DNA from: Phoma sp. XZ068
Taxonomy: Eukaryota > Ascomycota > Dothideomycetes > Pleosporales > Didymellaceae
DNA: 64,000 nucleotides
Direction of reading: 5' to 3'
Assembly (NCBI GenBank): GCA_004835665.1
Contig: RBKR01000013.1
Span: 372,001 to 436,000 of the forward strand
Shown one piece after another: positions 20,542 to 31,160 of the stretch. Below the pieces are notes generated by a model. It was not told where the DNA came from. It saw only the letters and a list, made by a program, of their open reading frames with translations, and ran no database searches. A program made the translations under genes and the position numbers. Numbering within the stretch: the first letter of the stretch is position 1; every line of letters starts with the position of its first letter.

Positions 20542-22841
20542 CTAATCATCAGCCGGCTCGACTCTAACGAGAACTTCTTCCAAGAAGCCCTCCAAAAAGC
20601 CTGCCACTTCGCCACCCATACCCACTTCGCCCTTCTCGTCCCAATGATCTAGCTCTTGGAACTGCTCTGTGAGCTGACTCACAAGTCTCTTGACATTGTC
20701 GTGACATTCCTGTCGCTCCTTCTTCCTCCTCAAATACGAATCCGGGTCCCGCATGGCTTGTGCGGAAGCGGCATCCTGCTTATTCACAAGGTTGAGATGA
20801 TACATCCTCCTCGACAACGCCGCCTCGAGTGCCGGAACAACTACACCGGTGAGGGCAGTAATCTCTGCTGCCTGGCTAGCTGGTGGTGGGTTGAGGAAGG
20901 CCAAGTCTGTTGGCTGAGGCTTTATCCGACCAAACGAGTTACGAGCCTGGGAGGATTTCGGTGGAGGCGACAAGCTGCTGCTCGAGGGCACCTGGCTGCC
21001 ATTCTGGTGAGGTGGTGGAGTAGGTGCTTGGTGCCCCCAATTCCCGAGCAGTGGCCCACCGAATGGATCGTTTGATGAGCCTGAATCAGGACGTGATGTT
21101 TTCGCAGGACTGACTGGCGCAAACGGCTGGTGTGACGGCAGGGGTTTCTGACCAGACAGTGATGGTAGTGGTTGCTGTCCTACTAGAGGTGGCAAGGGCT
21201 TTTGCGCTTGTAAAGAAGGCAGCTGCTGGCTGGTGTGCAGTGCTGGACTTGGCAGTGGTTTGGATTGTGCTGATGTTGGTGTACTCCCCCTCGAATTGGG
21301 GCCTCGAAATGGGGGTATCTCAGGAATCGACATGGGTAGGACACCTCTCGGAGTGGGGTTGCGTTGTTGTGGTGTGATGTCAATACCTGCCATATCTTCG
21401 GCGATGGATCGCTGTATGTATTCCTCGTAGGCGTGTGCTAGTGGAGTCTGTCGTCGCGGCCCCTGAGGCTTCGAGGGCGTTGTTGGGGTTATCAGGCCAC
21501 GATTTTGGGGCGGTGAAAAGACATTAGGGACCGGTGACGTCCGTAACGGTTCCTGCTTGGGTGGTGGAAAGATAGGCGCGTTCTTCTTGTCAGGTGAAGG
21601 CGGTAGAGGTATCCTTGACGCTGTGTTCAGTGAAGTTGTGGGGGATGCACCAGTCCAGAGAGGAGCCAGACGTTTGGTAGGCGATGGAGGTGGACTCGCT
21701 CGAATCGTGTCGTCGTTTTCGTCACCATGACCACTACGTTGAAGCGGCACCGGCTTTCGTTGTGGGGAGATATTTCGTGCGTTGGCGCCGGCGTTGTTCA
21801 AGGGCGCGAGTGCTGGGCCTCTGCCACCCGCAACGGGTCTGATAGTACCAAAGTCCCAAAGATCTTCATTGACCGGCTCCCTCCTCACTGGCATATCCTC
21901 GTCGTCGTCCTCAGCAGCCTCCTTTGGATGCCTGACCTTCCAGTCCTGATATCTTGTGATGAGTTCTTGCAAGCGCGCGGGTTTCCCAGCTTTCTTGATG
22001 AAGGCCGTATTTAGTAGTTCCTTCGCTGTCGGACGCTCCTTGGGATCCTTACGCAAGCAGAGGTGCACAAACTCCTTGAACGAAGACGAAAAGTTGCCTT
22101 CCAGCACCGGTGGAGGGTTTTTGGGAATGAGGAAGAGGACCTTCATGGGGTGGATATCAGCGTAAGGAGGTTCGCCGTTTGCCAGCTCCAGCGCGGTAAT
22201 GCCGAGAGACCAGATATCTGCCTTGCCGTCGTAGCCGGATTGCTTGATGACCTCCGGGGCCATCCAGAATGGGGTGCCAACAAAAGTGTTCTTCTTCGTC
22301 ATGGTGGCCGAGAGCTGGCCAGAGACACCGAAATCGGCAAGCTTGACCTGGCCGCTTGCGCTGACGAGGATATTGGCAGCTGTGTTCAAGTCAGCGGGTG
22401 AATATCAACGTGTAGGTATGAAATGCCTTTAATGTCCCTGTGCAGCTTGTGGTCCTCATGCAGGTATTTCAAGCCCATCAGCAACTCTTTCAGCATGATG
22501 GCGATCTCGACCTCTGCCAGAGGACCCGGCTTCATCAAGTCGGCGCAGCTCCCGCCCGAGCAAAACTCCATTACGATCCAGAGGTCCGAGCCGTGGAGAT
22601 AGGAGCCGTAGTATTTGGTCACGTAGGGCGAGTTCAGACCAGACAGGATCATGATTTCGCCCATGATGTCGTCGACCTCGTCTTCTGCGTTCTCCACGTC
22701 GATGACCTTGATGGCGACTGTGCGGCCTGTCCTGCGGCACAGGCCCTTGTAGACCTTGCCAAAGCTGCCGCCGCCGATGCATTCTTGCTTGGTGTAGAGC
22801 GTCGTGGGGTCGACCGACTCGGTCCCCATTTCTGCCGCCAT
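20542..22841 (-). CDS. Ste20-family (GCK) protein kinase, Kic1/Nak1-like
   Basis: Serine/threonine kinase of the germinal-centre type; fungal relatives act in the RAM/MOR polarity network upstream of NDR kinases. Exons 22841-22427 and 22379-20542 give 750 residues. The N-terminal kinase domain has the glycine loop GGGSFGKV (about 23-30), VAIKVI, HRDIK (about 135), DFGVSG, the activation loop TFVGTPFWMAPEV, and DIWSLGIT. The last is followed by ELANGEPPYADIHPMKVLF, typical of Mst3/Nak1 kinases. The remaining 450 residues are Pro/Ser/Gln-rich and disordered, with an ordered helical C-terminal 130 residues that may bind a partner. The join restoring HRDIKAAN requires an intron at 22380-22426 that starts with GC instead of GT. 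All catalytic residues are intact. Confidence 0.92.
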
Positions 22842-22913
22842 TGTGCTGCTGGCCCAGCTCAGGTAGTGTTATTTTGGGTAGTGAATGTGTAGCGACTGGT
22901 GGGTTGAAGGCGG

Positions 22914-22981
22914 TGGAGTATTTGTGACGTTGGAGTATTTTTGACGTTGGAGTATTTGTGACGCTGGAGTAATTGCGGCGC
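22914..22981. repeat. Four 17-bp tandem repeats with TGACGT cores
   Basis: Units at 22914, 22931, 22948 and 22965; consensus TGGAGTATTTGTGACGT. The second and third copies each differ by one base, the fourth is more diverged. Two copies keep TGACGT, the half-site of CRE/ATF-type bZIP factors. The array lies 73-140 bp upstream of the kinase start codon. Confidence 0.9.
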
Positions 22982-23108
22982 AGATGGTGGGTGTACCGTT
23001 GTTGGAGAGCCGCAGTGGGAGTATAGCCGAAGCGCAAAGCCGCCGGTGCAGAGAGAGTGTAGCGTCTAGGCCGACGTTGGCGGGAAAAGTGGCAGCAGCG
23101 GTGCCTTC

Positions 23109-23134
23109 TGTGTGTGTGTGTGTGTGTGTGTGTG
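23109..23134. repeat. (TG)13 microsatellite
   Basis: Perfect TG dinucleotide run followed by two CGTG-type imperfect units. It lies about 270 bp upstream of the kinase start. Confidence 0.95.
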
Positions 23135-24000
23135 CGTGCGTGGGTAAAATTGCGTCCCAAAGTTCGAGCAGGCCAGCGCCAGACGGGCGCGTCGTCGGAT
23201 GTTTCGTAAACACGGTATCACGGTAGCTATCGCGCGGGCAACCACAACCACCGAACGAGGGGCAGCCTCCGTTATAAGCACAGGCGCGGCTGCGAGCTGC
23301 GTTTGCGGCGCGGGCAGAGGGAAAAGCAGAGGGAGCCCAACGCGGCAGGGCCAAGTACAAGTATGTATTTGTTACGGCCGCCCTACTAGGCAGCTGGCCG
23401 TTGTCATGGGGGCGTGGATGGTATGCGGTGCTGGCGCGTCCACTGCAGCAGGGATGGATGCTTGCTTGCCGCGAGCTGCAGGAGCGCGGGGAGCTGCCGA
23501 CGGCCGTGACGAGCTTCGCGACCTTCACGAGCGCAGAGATTGGCAATGCTGCGTCCGCGCCCGTGAGATTGCGCGCCTGCACCCAATAGTCCGTGACGGT
23601 ATGGCTTCGACGCGTCCATGGGGTCGTGTTCGGTCCCTAGCTCCCGTCGCTATCGTCTCGTCATTTCGCACCTCGCACGTGGTGATTGGCCCTCGACAGA
23701 GCCTCAATATTGGCGTACCGTTGTGCGGATGCGTGTTTCAACAGCGCGACACCAAACGCTAACCTTCACTCATCTCATGCGAATCTTGCACTTCTCAACG
23801 TACATGGTCTCAGCACCGTACAATTCATTGGGGTATCCATATGCCACTGCCGTTATGAGCCATAATCATGTCCACTAGTGGATGGTCTCGTCGAGTACAA
23901 AAACATAAACCAAAAGCAACCAAATCCTGCTGCGCCCTTGAATGCGGTCAACACCTTCCATGCCTGCATACTTGAATCACCCGGCCGTGTGCGTCGTTGC

Positions 24001-26727
24001 TCAGTACCGTCTGCGAATTCGCTCTGCCAGTGTGCTCTCGCCCTCGCTCTCTTCCTCGACCGGTGCCGGTGTTCTCCTCTCGCGCGCTCTGTGCGCCTTC
24101 CTTCTCCTGTTGTGGCTGACGTTGCTGGCAGAATCGTCGGGTCCAATTTCACTTCGGAGGTCATCCAAGCTGTCGTCCTGGTCTCTGAAGCCAGCGGGCG
24201 TATTCATCCTAACTTCGATATCATCCATCCCCGATCCTCGCCGTTGCTGCGCCACCATCGACAACGCAGCAGCACGCTCACGCAGCCGTCGGCGCACCTG
24301 CTCGGCCTGGTTGTGCAGGTGCTCAAACGCATCTTCCATGGCCTCCATTCCAAGGTAGATTTCGCGCTCAATTTCTGCCAGTACGGCGACTTCCGTCTCT
24401 TCGTCAATCTGCACGGGCGCGGGGCCTCCACCTCCTGGCCGTACCGACCCGGGACGAACAGATCCTGGGCGCACCGAGCCAGGGCGGGATGGTGGCCCTG
24501 GGCTGAATGTCTGGAACGGCTGGCCAGGGCTCGGTGATGCGAATCGTTGTGGTCCGTCGGTTGAGGGAATCTGACCTGGCATCAGATCTTCGGCGCCAGA
24601 CCAGAGAAAGCCATCGAAGCGCCCTGATACAAGGATCTCCCATTCGTGCTTGGTCACTGCTGCCAAAGTAGCTAAGATGTTGTGCATGTCAGGGTTGCGA
24701 ATCAGGTACATGACGGTAAGCTGATCACGAGGCTCCTTCCCGAGGCGGTAGAGGCGCTGCAGCGCAAGACCAGCTTTGGACAAGTACGGCGGCGTGCCTG
24801 TATCAGGCTTCTGTGTGCGGGGGCTAGGGAGTTTCTCAAGGCCCCAAAGAAGCGCATAAAACAGCGGACGCTGTGGCTGATCCAACCGGGTGAGCATGAT
24901 GAAAGACAGGGTTTCATCGTCAGCGTCCTCGGGTGAGTTGTCTTGTTGATCTGTCAACCAGGACTGGACAGATGACTTTGTCTTCTTCGCTTGCTTCTCA
25001 TAATGTGCTCGGTACTGATCTGGCACGTCAACATCAATCTGCTGGCAAGGCTCTCCCAGCTCTGAGATACCCAGACCGGGCGCAACTGGATCATTGTATG
25101 GCGGCCATGTCGGCAGCTCACAGCGTCCGGAGACCAGCTCCAAGATCTCACCCCAGTTGACGCCGGGACTATCCTCTGGGATGGGCTGGTCGAAGCACAT
25201 CAAACATTGGCAGTGCTCCGAGGAAATGTTGCGAGCAAACACATTTTCAAGACGATCGAGCAGTCGGCGAGCCACAGATCGGTATCCAGTGGCCACGGCC
25301 AGGGATCCATTCGTATCAATGACGGTGTTGTAGTTGTTCAGCACGTTCTCGAGTGGCCGGAACAACGTCCGTACATCGTGGCCTTGGGCGCCACTGGTCG
25401 TGGGCGACATGTATGATGAATATGCAGGCACTGACGCACCCTCTATAGCACCTAGCAGGCTGCGCGGGATTGGTCGAGGCAAGCCGCCGTTTTGAAGTAG
25501 ATAGTCCACGCGGGGAGGGTCGCCCGTCATCGCTGGTGGTGGCGGTGGAGGTGGGGGTGGAGGGGGGGGCATGGGCGATCCATAGCTCGGGTTGACTGAT
25601 GATTCACGGGAGATGGGATCCAAGATCTCGACGGTGGCTGGTCGGTCTTTGTCGTCGAAGATGACCGAGGGTAGTGCAGAGTGTTGTGTGGGTGTGCGCG
25701 GGGACGAGTCGACTACGGATGCTGGCGAGGCATCAGAGTAGGCCGGTGACCGTGTCCGGCGGGCGCGGTAGAGAGGCACGGACGTGTTCTCCGAGTCGAG
25801 AGTGAGTTCGGACGAGCCTCTGGGCTTCGTCTTGGTTTTGTATGTTTTTGAGCTCGAGCTCTTGTGGGTGCGGCCTCCTGCTGGGCTTGCTGTCTTCGTC
25901 CTTGTGGGGACTGCGTGGGGTGACTTTGCTCTGGGTGACTTTGCGCGGACTGTGCTGGGCTGGGAGCCAGTGGTGGAGGTCAAGTCGGTCATGGAGTCCT
26001 GCTCCCGAATGCTCGAGCGTGATGCCGTATGCCGCTGTCCTGCAGGCGTCGAGACACGGGTCGAGTTGTCTACGCTCCGCCTGCCCGGCTCCATCTCGCG
26101 GTGCAGTGCTTCGGACGTCCTCCGCGAGCTGTTGGCGCTGGCTGTCTTGCGCAGGTCGGCGGCGGTGGTGGCGGTCAGAGGCGGGCTCGGGGGTGCGCGC
26201 GGCGGGGGAGGCGGTGCTCGCGTGGGCGTGGGCGGCACTGCGGGCGAGTCGTCCCTCTTCTTGCCGTCCTGCGAGCCGTCGCCGTCGGTGAGGTCGGGGG
26301 TCATGGCGGCCTTGCGCCGGTCGTCGTCGCGGGCATAGATGCTCTCCTTGCTGTACGTCTTGTCGACGGTCGGGTACGGCAGGCTGGTGCGCGAGTGGTT
26401 CGCCGAGCCCAGCGAGCTGCGGCGGGTCATTTCAGGCACGACGGCCATCTTGTGCGACCTGGACGTCTGCGACGAGGTCGAGGTGCGGCTGATGCGCTCG
26501 CGCGACGGACGCTCGCGGACGCGGTCGGGCTCGGCGGCGTCGTCCTTGTCGGCGGACGGGCGAGTCTTGCGGGCGCGGGTGCTCTTCTGGCGCTCGCTGC
26601 GGTGGTGGTCCTGCTCCCTGTCCTTGGTGCGTGGGCTGGTGCGGTCGCGGTCTCGGTCGCGCTCGCGTTCGCGGTCGGCGTCCTTGTCCTTCTTGCGGCG
26701 GCGGTGCGAGTCGGAGGAGCTCAGCAT
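24001..26727 (-). CDS. Large disordered protein with conserved fungal core
   Basis: Single exon, 908 residues from ATG 26727. The first 430 residues are disordered: an Arg/Asp/Glu-alternating start (RERERDRDRDR), Ser/Thr/Pro-rich stretches, and a run of 13 prolines near residue 390 that could bind SH3, WW or profilin modules. Residues about 450-700 form a folded-looking core with cysteines (SEHCQCLMCFDQPIPED) and SGRCELPTWPPYNDP, then VSGRFDGFLWSGAED. After an RPGSVRPGSVRPG triplication comes a predicted coiled coil (EIEREIYLGMEAMEDAFEHL to about 830). The C-terminus is basic and acidic in turn. I recognise the core as conserved in ascomycetes but cannot give it a function. The paired cysteines CQCLMC might bind metal. 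No catalytic motif is seen. Confidence 0.8.
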   Translation of the reverse strand: MLSSSDSHRRRKKDKDADRERERDRDRDRTSPRTKDREQDHHRSERQKSTRARKTRPSADKDDAAEPDRVRERPSRERISRTSTSSQTSRSHKMAVVPEMTRRSSLGSANHSRTSLPYPTVDKTYSKESIYARDDDRRKAAMTPDLTDGDGSQDGKKRDDSPAVPPTPTRAPPPPPRAPPSPPLTATTAADLRKTASANSSRRTSEALHREMEPGRRSVDNSTRVSTPAGQRHTASRSSIREQDSMTDLTSTTGSQPSTVRAKSPRAKSPHAVPTRTKTASPAGGRTHKSSSSKTYKTKTKPRGSSELTLDSENTSVPLYRARRTRSPAYSDASPASVVDSSPRTPTQHSALPSVIFDDKDRPATVEILDPISRESSVNPSYGSPMPPPPPPPPPPPPAMTGDPPRVDYLLQNGGLPRPIPRSLLGAIEGASVPAYSSYMSPTTSGAQGHDVRTLFRPLENVLNNYNTVIDTNGSLAVATGYRSVARRLLDRLENVFARNISSEHCQCLMCFDQPIPEDSPGVNWGEILELVSGRCELPTWPPYNDPVAPGLGISELGEPCQQIDVDVPDQYRAHYEKQAKKTKSSVQSWLTDQQDNSPEDADDETLSFIMLTRLDQPQRPLFYALLWGLEKLPSPRTQKPDTGTPPYLSKAGLALQRLYRLGKEPRDQLTVMYLIRNPDMHNILATLAAVTKHEWEILVSGRFDGFLWSGAEDLMPGQIPSTDGPQRFASPSPGQPFQTFSPGPPSRPGSVRPGSVRPGSVRPGGGGPAPVQIDEETEVAVLAEIEREIYLGMEAMEDAFEHLHNQAEQVRRRLRERAAALSMVAQQRRGSGMDDIEVRMNTPAGFRDQDDSLDDLRSEIGPDDSASNVSHNRRRKAHRARERRTPAPVEEESEGESTLAERIRRRY
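25531..25574. repeat. Poly-proline coding GGT/GGC/GGG run
   Basis: Plus-strand G-rich run; the minus strand codes 13 consecutive prolines within the large disordered protein. Confidence 0.85.
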
Positions 26728-27891
26728 CTTCTACGGCCAAGCTGGTCAGAGGTGGAGTAGCTGCGGGTAGCTCGGCGTGTCTGCAGGCCCGGGTCGACGG
26801 TGGCAGCTGCGGCGTCGCCCTCCCGCCTGCGCGGCTAGGGTCGTCGTCGATTGGGTCGGGAAGCGGGCAGGTTGCGCGGTGCGCCTATCAGCGACGGACG
26901 TCCCCATCCATCTGGGCCTCAAGCAGGATCGTCTGCAAAGGGGTGCCGTGCTCGGTGAAGGTTCTGAGGGAGCCTCGCTTCTAGGCGGTGGAGAGATGTG
27001 GTGCTGTGACGTGGAAAGCCCCAGCCCGCCTGCCTGCATGCGCATTGGGCGCCTCTCCCACAAGTGCGCGGCCCCGCCCATCGATCTTCACGACAGCCGC
27101 CATCACCGTGGAATCTCCATGGTGGCTGTTTGTGCATCAATATGCTACGCAGACTCGATACAAGTATCTGTACTCTGCATGCTGCACTGTGCTGCGCAAT
27201 CAACCAGGTGTGTTTCTACCTGCTTGGGCATCTGGAGACTCTCAGGCCCCCGCTGCCCCGTGCGCTACTCCGCTGGCAATGCGTGTCGTGCTTCACCGAA
27301 AGGGCTTCACCGTAAGTACCACCCTCGCCGAGGCTGGTCCTGTGTCCTCAAAGAGTCTTGCCAGCCACCAACGTATCCATAACATGTTTGATGATAGCAT
27401 ATTAGACCTGATAACATATTGACATGACCACACCAATTGACACAACCCTTCAAGACACTAACAAAAGATGGATGAATTGGGTATCTGTAGATTGATGCAT
27501 ACACCACATCCTGCGCGCAGGACCAACACTCCATCCAATAGAGGTATCATGCGAAAACGAGATGCTGCACACTCGGCCGGGGGCCTCTGCCAATTTCCTT
27601 CCTTCCCCATCCAACACCCCATCGACAAAAGAAACAGAAAGAGATAATGTACAGTATAACCAACCAACCAATCTTGCCCAGAAAACCGAACCCAGCAGCG
27701 GGAAGAATCCTATTCAGCTTGCTCCCCACCAGCACTCCGGACTCCTTGGTCATAATGTCTTCGCCCGTAGGCCAAAAGACGCGTTCCTGTATCCGTGAGG
27801 TCAGGATTTCTCATCTACTAATCAACCACAGCCTGCTTCTGTCAGACCCTCTACCACCATTGCATTGACACACACTATCGTAAACCAACCC
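26728..27891. other. Spacer between two minus-strand genes
   Basis: Promoter of the large disordered protein and 3' flank of the C2H2 gene. Frames such as 26777-27382 plus have no motif and are GC-driven. Confidence 0.4.
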
Positions 27892-29871
27892 TTAGTGGCC
27901 TTGGTGCTGGGCCTGTGTATTGTTGTGTTGAACCTGTGTATTATTGTGTTGAGCCTGCGTGGTGTTGTGCTGAGCCTGCGTGGTGTTGTGCTGAGCTTGC
28001 GTGTTGTTGTGCTGAGCTTGCGTGTTGTTGTGCTGAGCTTGCGTGTTGTTGACGTGCTGCTGAGCAAGTTGCGCACGCAGAGTGGTAATCTCCGTCTGTA
28101 GGGTTGCAATCTTTTCGTTGTGCTCCTTTTCCATTCGCGCCATGCGAGCTTCAATCTCACGAACATACTGCCAGACATCCATGTTGTTGCCCATGACCTC
28201 GCGAATGCTGCTACCGCTGCCGCCGTGGCTGGACATGCTACCAGGCTGCGACAGGCCTCCCGGTGCAGGCATTTGCTGGTGCTGAAGCATGCTAGGCCCC
28301 TTACTGCTCTGTGAGCCCGGCTTGGCCATGCCAGTGAGACCAGCCAAGGACGGAAGGTGCGGTCCGCTGCTAGTGTTGGGAGGCTGCAGCGTTGGAGGCG
28401 TGCCACGAGCCGCACCAGCACCACGAGCATAGTTTTGCAGGTGCATCTGTTGCGACATGTTCGGCGACCGTGGGTGGCTGCCCTCATGCGCACCCAAACG
28501 GTAGTGATCTTGCTGACTTGGCGAGATGGGCTTCGGACTCTCCGTCATGTTTCCTTGAGCAAATGCACTAGGCTGATTCGCATTGTGGAGCGACGAGATA
28601 CTCGAGGGAGCTAGTTTTGGCGAGATGTTAGTGGGCTGAGATGATTGCGCCGGGTAGTATGGGCGGAGGTTGTTCTGACTGCTCGACCCTCGGTTGGAAG
28701 GGTTGATTGGCGGGTAGGTGCTAGAGTGCTGATGATACGAACCTTGCGTAGAGTTTCCGGTGTTCTGCCTCTTACGCGCGGGCTCACTGATGCGTCGGCC
28801 ATCATCCTCTTCGTCTCCGTCTCCATCAGGCTCATTGGTGTAGACAACACCGTCCATCCCATCGTCTTTGCCATCGCCCATGTCTTCATCGATGCCGAAG
28901 CTGGACCGACGGCCAGCACAGCCACCCTGGCCCTTGTTGTGTCGCGCAAGGGCATCTCCACGAGCAAACCTGCGGCCACACTTGAAGCAGGTGTGCGGAC
29001 GTTCACCAGTGTGTAGTTTCGTATGTCGTTTCAAATCATGGAGTCGCCGAAAACGTGCTTGGCATGTGGGGCACTCGTAGGGCTTCTCTTGACTGTGCGT
29101 CAACAAGTGACTTTTCAGATTGTGGTGCCGTGTGAAGTCCGTGGAGCAGTAAGGGCATTTGTGTCGTTTCGTGGAGGGCGATTTGGGATTGTTCTGGCCA
29201 TACCCGGGAAGACTCATCTGGCGCGCAGGAGCGCGTGGGTCGTCCGGCGGCATCGGTCCTGGAAACGTGAAGGCGCGGTTTCCTGGATTATCAGGATTAG
29301 GAGCAATCAGCTGGTGCTGATGATGGTGCGGCGCGTGCTGTGGTCGCTGGTGAGCACCCTCGTGTAGTCCCGCATGTCCCATGGGCCGTGCGGATGCTTC
29401 AACGGCAGATGAGGCCGGCGCAGCTGTCCCCTCTCCATCACCGAAGCTGGACAGGCTGACGGGGCTCGTCTGCATGTTGTCGCCCGTAACTCCAGTGAGT
29501 TCCGGAATAATGATCGGCGGCTTTGTAGCCTTCTCGTTTTGGGGCGCCATCTGAGCTTGTGACTGTGGCGCGTCTGATGCGTGACTTTGACCGTTGCCCT
29601 GCAGGTTCTGAAGGATTGTCACAGCAGGGTTTGGGCTGGTATGGCGCGAGTTGTGTTCTCTGTAGCGGCGCTCGTCGGCCAACGCGGCCGCGCCTGTGAG
29701 GGGTGCTGGTGAGAGCCTTGGTGACAGTCCACGCGGAGACTTGACAAGATGGGTTCCGAATGTCGCGCCACCGTTGCCGTTGCGCGAGGCAGAGCCTGGC
29801 GTGGTGGGCCTGTTGGGCGCAGAGAACGAGCCGTTCAGTGTTGGCGTGAGCGCTCGAGTTGTGGCGGCCAT
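27892..29871 (-). CDS. C2H2 zinc-finger transcription factor with C-terminal heptad repeats
   Basis: Nuclear DNA-binding regulator, single exon, 659 residues. Three adjacent fingers lie at about 239-318: CPYCSTDF...HLLTH, CPTCQARF...HTKLH with the classic TGERP linker, and a third of the C2HC kind (CFKCGRRF...HNKGQGGC). Before them are Ser/Pro-rich and His-rich (HHHQHQ) regions; after them an acidic patch (DGDGDEEDD) that could activate transcription and a basic ARKRQN nuclear-import candidate. Near the C-terminus a coiled coil (VWQYVREIEARMARMEKEH) could allow dimerisation. The chain ends in seven heptads of the HNNTQAQ type. I do not assign a named orthologue; it is not obviously CrzA, PacC or CreA from its finger sequences. 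Confidence 0.9.
   Translation of the reverse strand: MAATTRALTPTLNGSFSAPNRPTTPGSASRNGNGGATFGTHLVKSPRGLSPRLSPAPLTGAAALADERRYREHNSRHTSPNPAVTILQNLQGNGQSHASDAPQSQAQMAPQNEKATKPPIIIPELTGVTGDNMQTSPVSLSSFGDGEGTAAPASSAVEASARPMGHAGLHEGAHQRPQHAPHHHQHQLIAPNPDNPGNRAFTFPGPMPPDDPRAPARQMSLPGYGQNNPKSPSTKRHKCPYCSTDFTRHHNLKSHLLTHSQEKPYECPTCQARFRRLHDLKRHTKLHTGERPHTCFKCGRRFARGDALARHNKGQGGCAGRRSSFGIDEDMGDGKDDGMDGVVYTNEPDGDGDEEDDGRRISEPARKRQNTGNSTQGSYHQHSSTYPPINPSNRGSSSQNNLRPYYPAQSSQPTNISPKLAPSSISSLHNANQPSAFAQGNMTESPKPISPSQQDHYRLGAHEGSHPRSPNMSQQMHLQNYARGAGAARGTPPTLQPPNTSSGPHLPSLAGLTGMAKPGSQSSKGPSMLQHQQMPAPGGLSQPGSMSSHGGSGSSIREVMGNNMDVWQYVREIEARMARMEKEHNEKIATLQTEITTLRAQLAQQHVNNTQAQHNNTQAQHNNTQAQHNTTQAQHNTTQAQHNNTQVQHNNTQAQHQGH
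27909..28051. repeat. 21-bp coding minisatellite (HNNTQAQ heptads)
   Basis: About seven tandem 21-bp units at the 3' end of the C2H2 gene. The units differ by few bases: N/T alternation in the third residue and one Q-V change. Because the unit is a multiple of three, copy-number change keeps frame. Confidence 0.92.
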
Positions 29872-31115
29872 GGTTTACGGCTGCTTAGTCAAACGACTGT
29901 AGAAGTGATCTGAGGCGAAAGTCAGCGCTGATTGAGGGAATGAATGTGCAGTCAGATGCGCAGGCAAGCTCTGGTTCTCGCAAATGCATGATCTCAGCAG
30001 CCGGTGGCAGTGGTGCGGTGGTGGTGTGGCTGTGACAAACCTTTTGTTTGGCAAGGCGGCCGTGTCCGCGCGCTCGTGCTCGCGAGTCTATGCGATGCAG
30101 CTGATGTACGCTCACGTACAAGCTCGCCGGTGGCCAGGAGGCTGAAGAGACAAGCGGCTCCCAGCAAGTGGCTCTGCAATTGGGTGCAGATGGAAGAGCT
30201 GCGGGTGCGCGCTGCGACGGACCGCGAATGCGACCGTGGCCGGGCGATCTGCCTGGATGTGCACCGACGCGCGAGGCCTGGACGGCGAGATGGACTGCGG
30301 CTGATGGGCGGTCGCAGCTGGTGGTCGTTGCTGGCGTTGCGCGTTGCGACCTGGAGCGTGGCAGCAAGTGGGTCGGCCGAGGTGGTGGAATGCGGCGCCT
30401 CAAGTGGCCGTGGGACACAGGTGGGTGAGGCTGCAAGCTGAGCGGACAACACGATTGCTGGGCGCAGGCGGCACACTGGCTGGCGGCGACGCACGCGTGC
30501 AGTGCGGGCTGCCGAGTCGAGGGGCGGGGGCCGCGGCGGGGTGCAAGCAGCAGGCAGCGTCTCGCAGAGGCCGACAACGCGCGCAGGGTGCAGCGGTGCT
30601 GGGTGCTGTGTGCTGGGGCTGCGCTGCGTGGAGCAGTTCAGTGTTGGTGGGAAGTGACGAGTTGTGGCTGAACCTAGGGCAGGTGCAATGCGCTCACGGA
30701 CCCACGAGGTGCGGATGGTGCGGTTGCTGCAGCTTGCCTGCTCGTTTCCTCCTTCAAAAGCCCGCTCCCGGGAGATCGCTGCGAGAGAGGATGGGGGCGA
30801 ATGGATCGACGACAGATGAAGGACTGAAGAGTCTCCTCGCCGAAATTGAGTCGTGCTGGCAGAGTGGGAATCTTGCGTCTGCCGCGCGTGAGTTGAAGGA
30901 GGCTGTGCCCGGATGCCCCACCGCACGCCACCTCAGCCAATCGCCGCTCGGAGTGCCTCTCTAACCAGACAAGCCGCGCTCCACTGGACGCCACAGCGGC
31001 GCTGTCCCAGCTATGCCGCCTCAGCCAAGCACACGATTGCCATGTATTCACAAGATCTCCCCGTTTCACCTCCTAGGGCGCCACTGCAAGCAGATTCTGC
31101 GACGACCAGAGCCGC

Positions 31116-31160
31116 CAGCCTTCACAGGTGCAGCCTTCACTGGTGCAGCCTTCACAGGTG
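31116..31160. repeat. Three tandem 15-bp repeats
   Basis: Unit CAGCCTTCACAGGTG; the second copy has one substitution (A to T). Non-coding as far as I can tell. Confidence 0.9.

Larger units (their letters stand above)
22842..24000. promoter_or_regulatory. Kinase promoter region with repeats
   Basis: GC-rich 1.16-kb spacer. It contains four tandem 17-bp units (22914-22981) and a (TG)13 microsatellite (23109-23134). Several long open frames on both strands (for example 23199-23762 plus) follow the GC content and lack motifs. I see no gene. Confidence 0.5.

Noticed and set aside
23199..23762. 187-codon plus-strand frame in the kinase promoter
   Set aside because: No motif, low-complexity composition, overlaps the microsatellite area and other frames.
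26029..26760. 243-codon plus-strand frame opposite the large disordered protein
   Set aside because: Composition-driven shadow of GC-rich disordered coding sequence.
29885..30964. Long overlapping open frames on both strands (up to 310 codons)
   Set aside because: Region is very GC-rich so stops are rare; translations are Ala/Arg/Pro/Ser-biased with no domain, and frames overlap on both strands.
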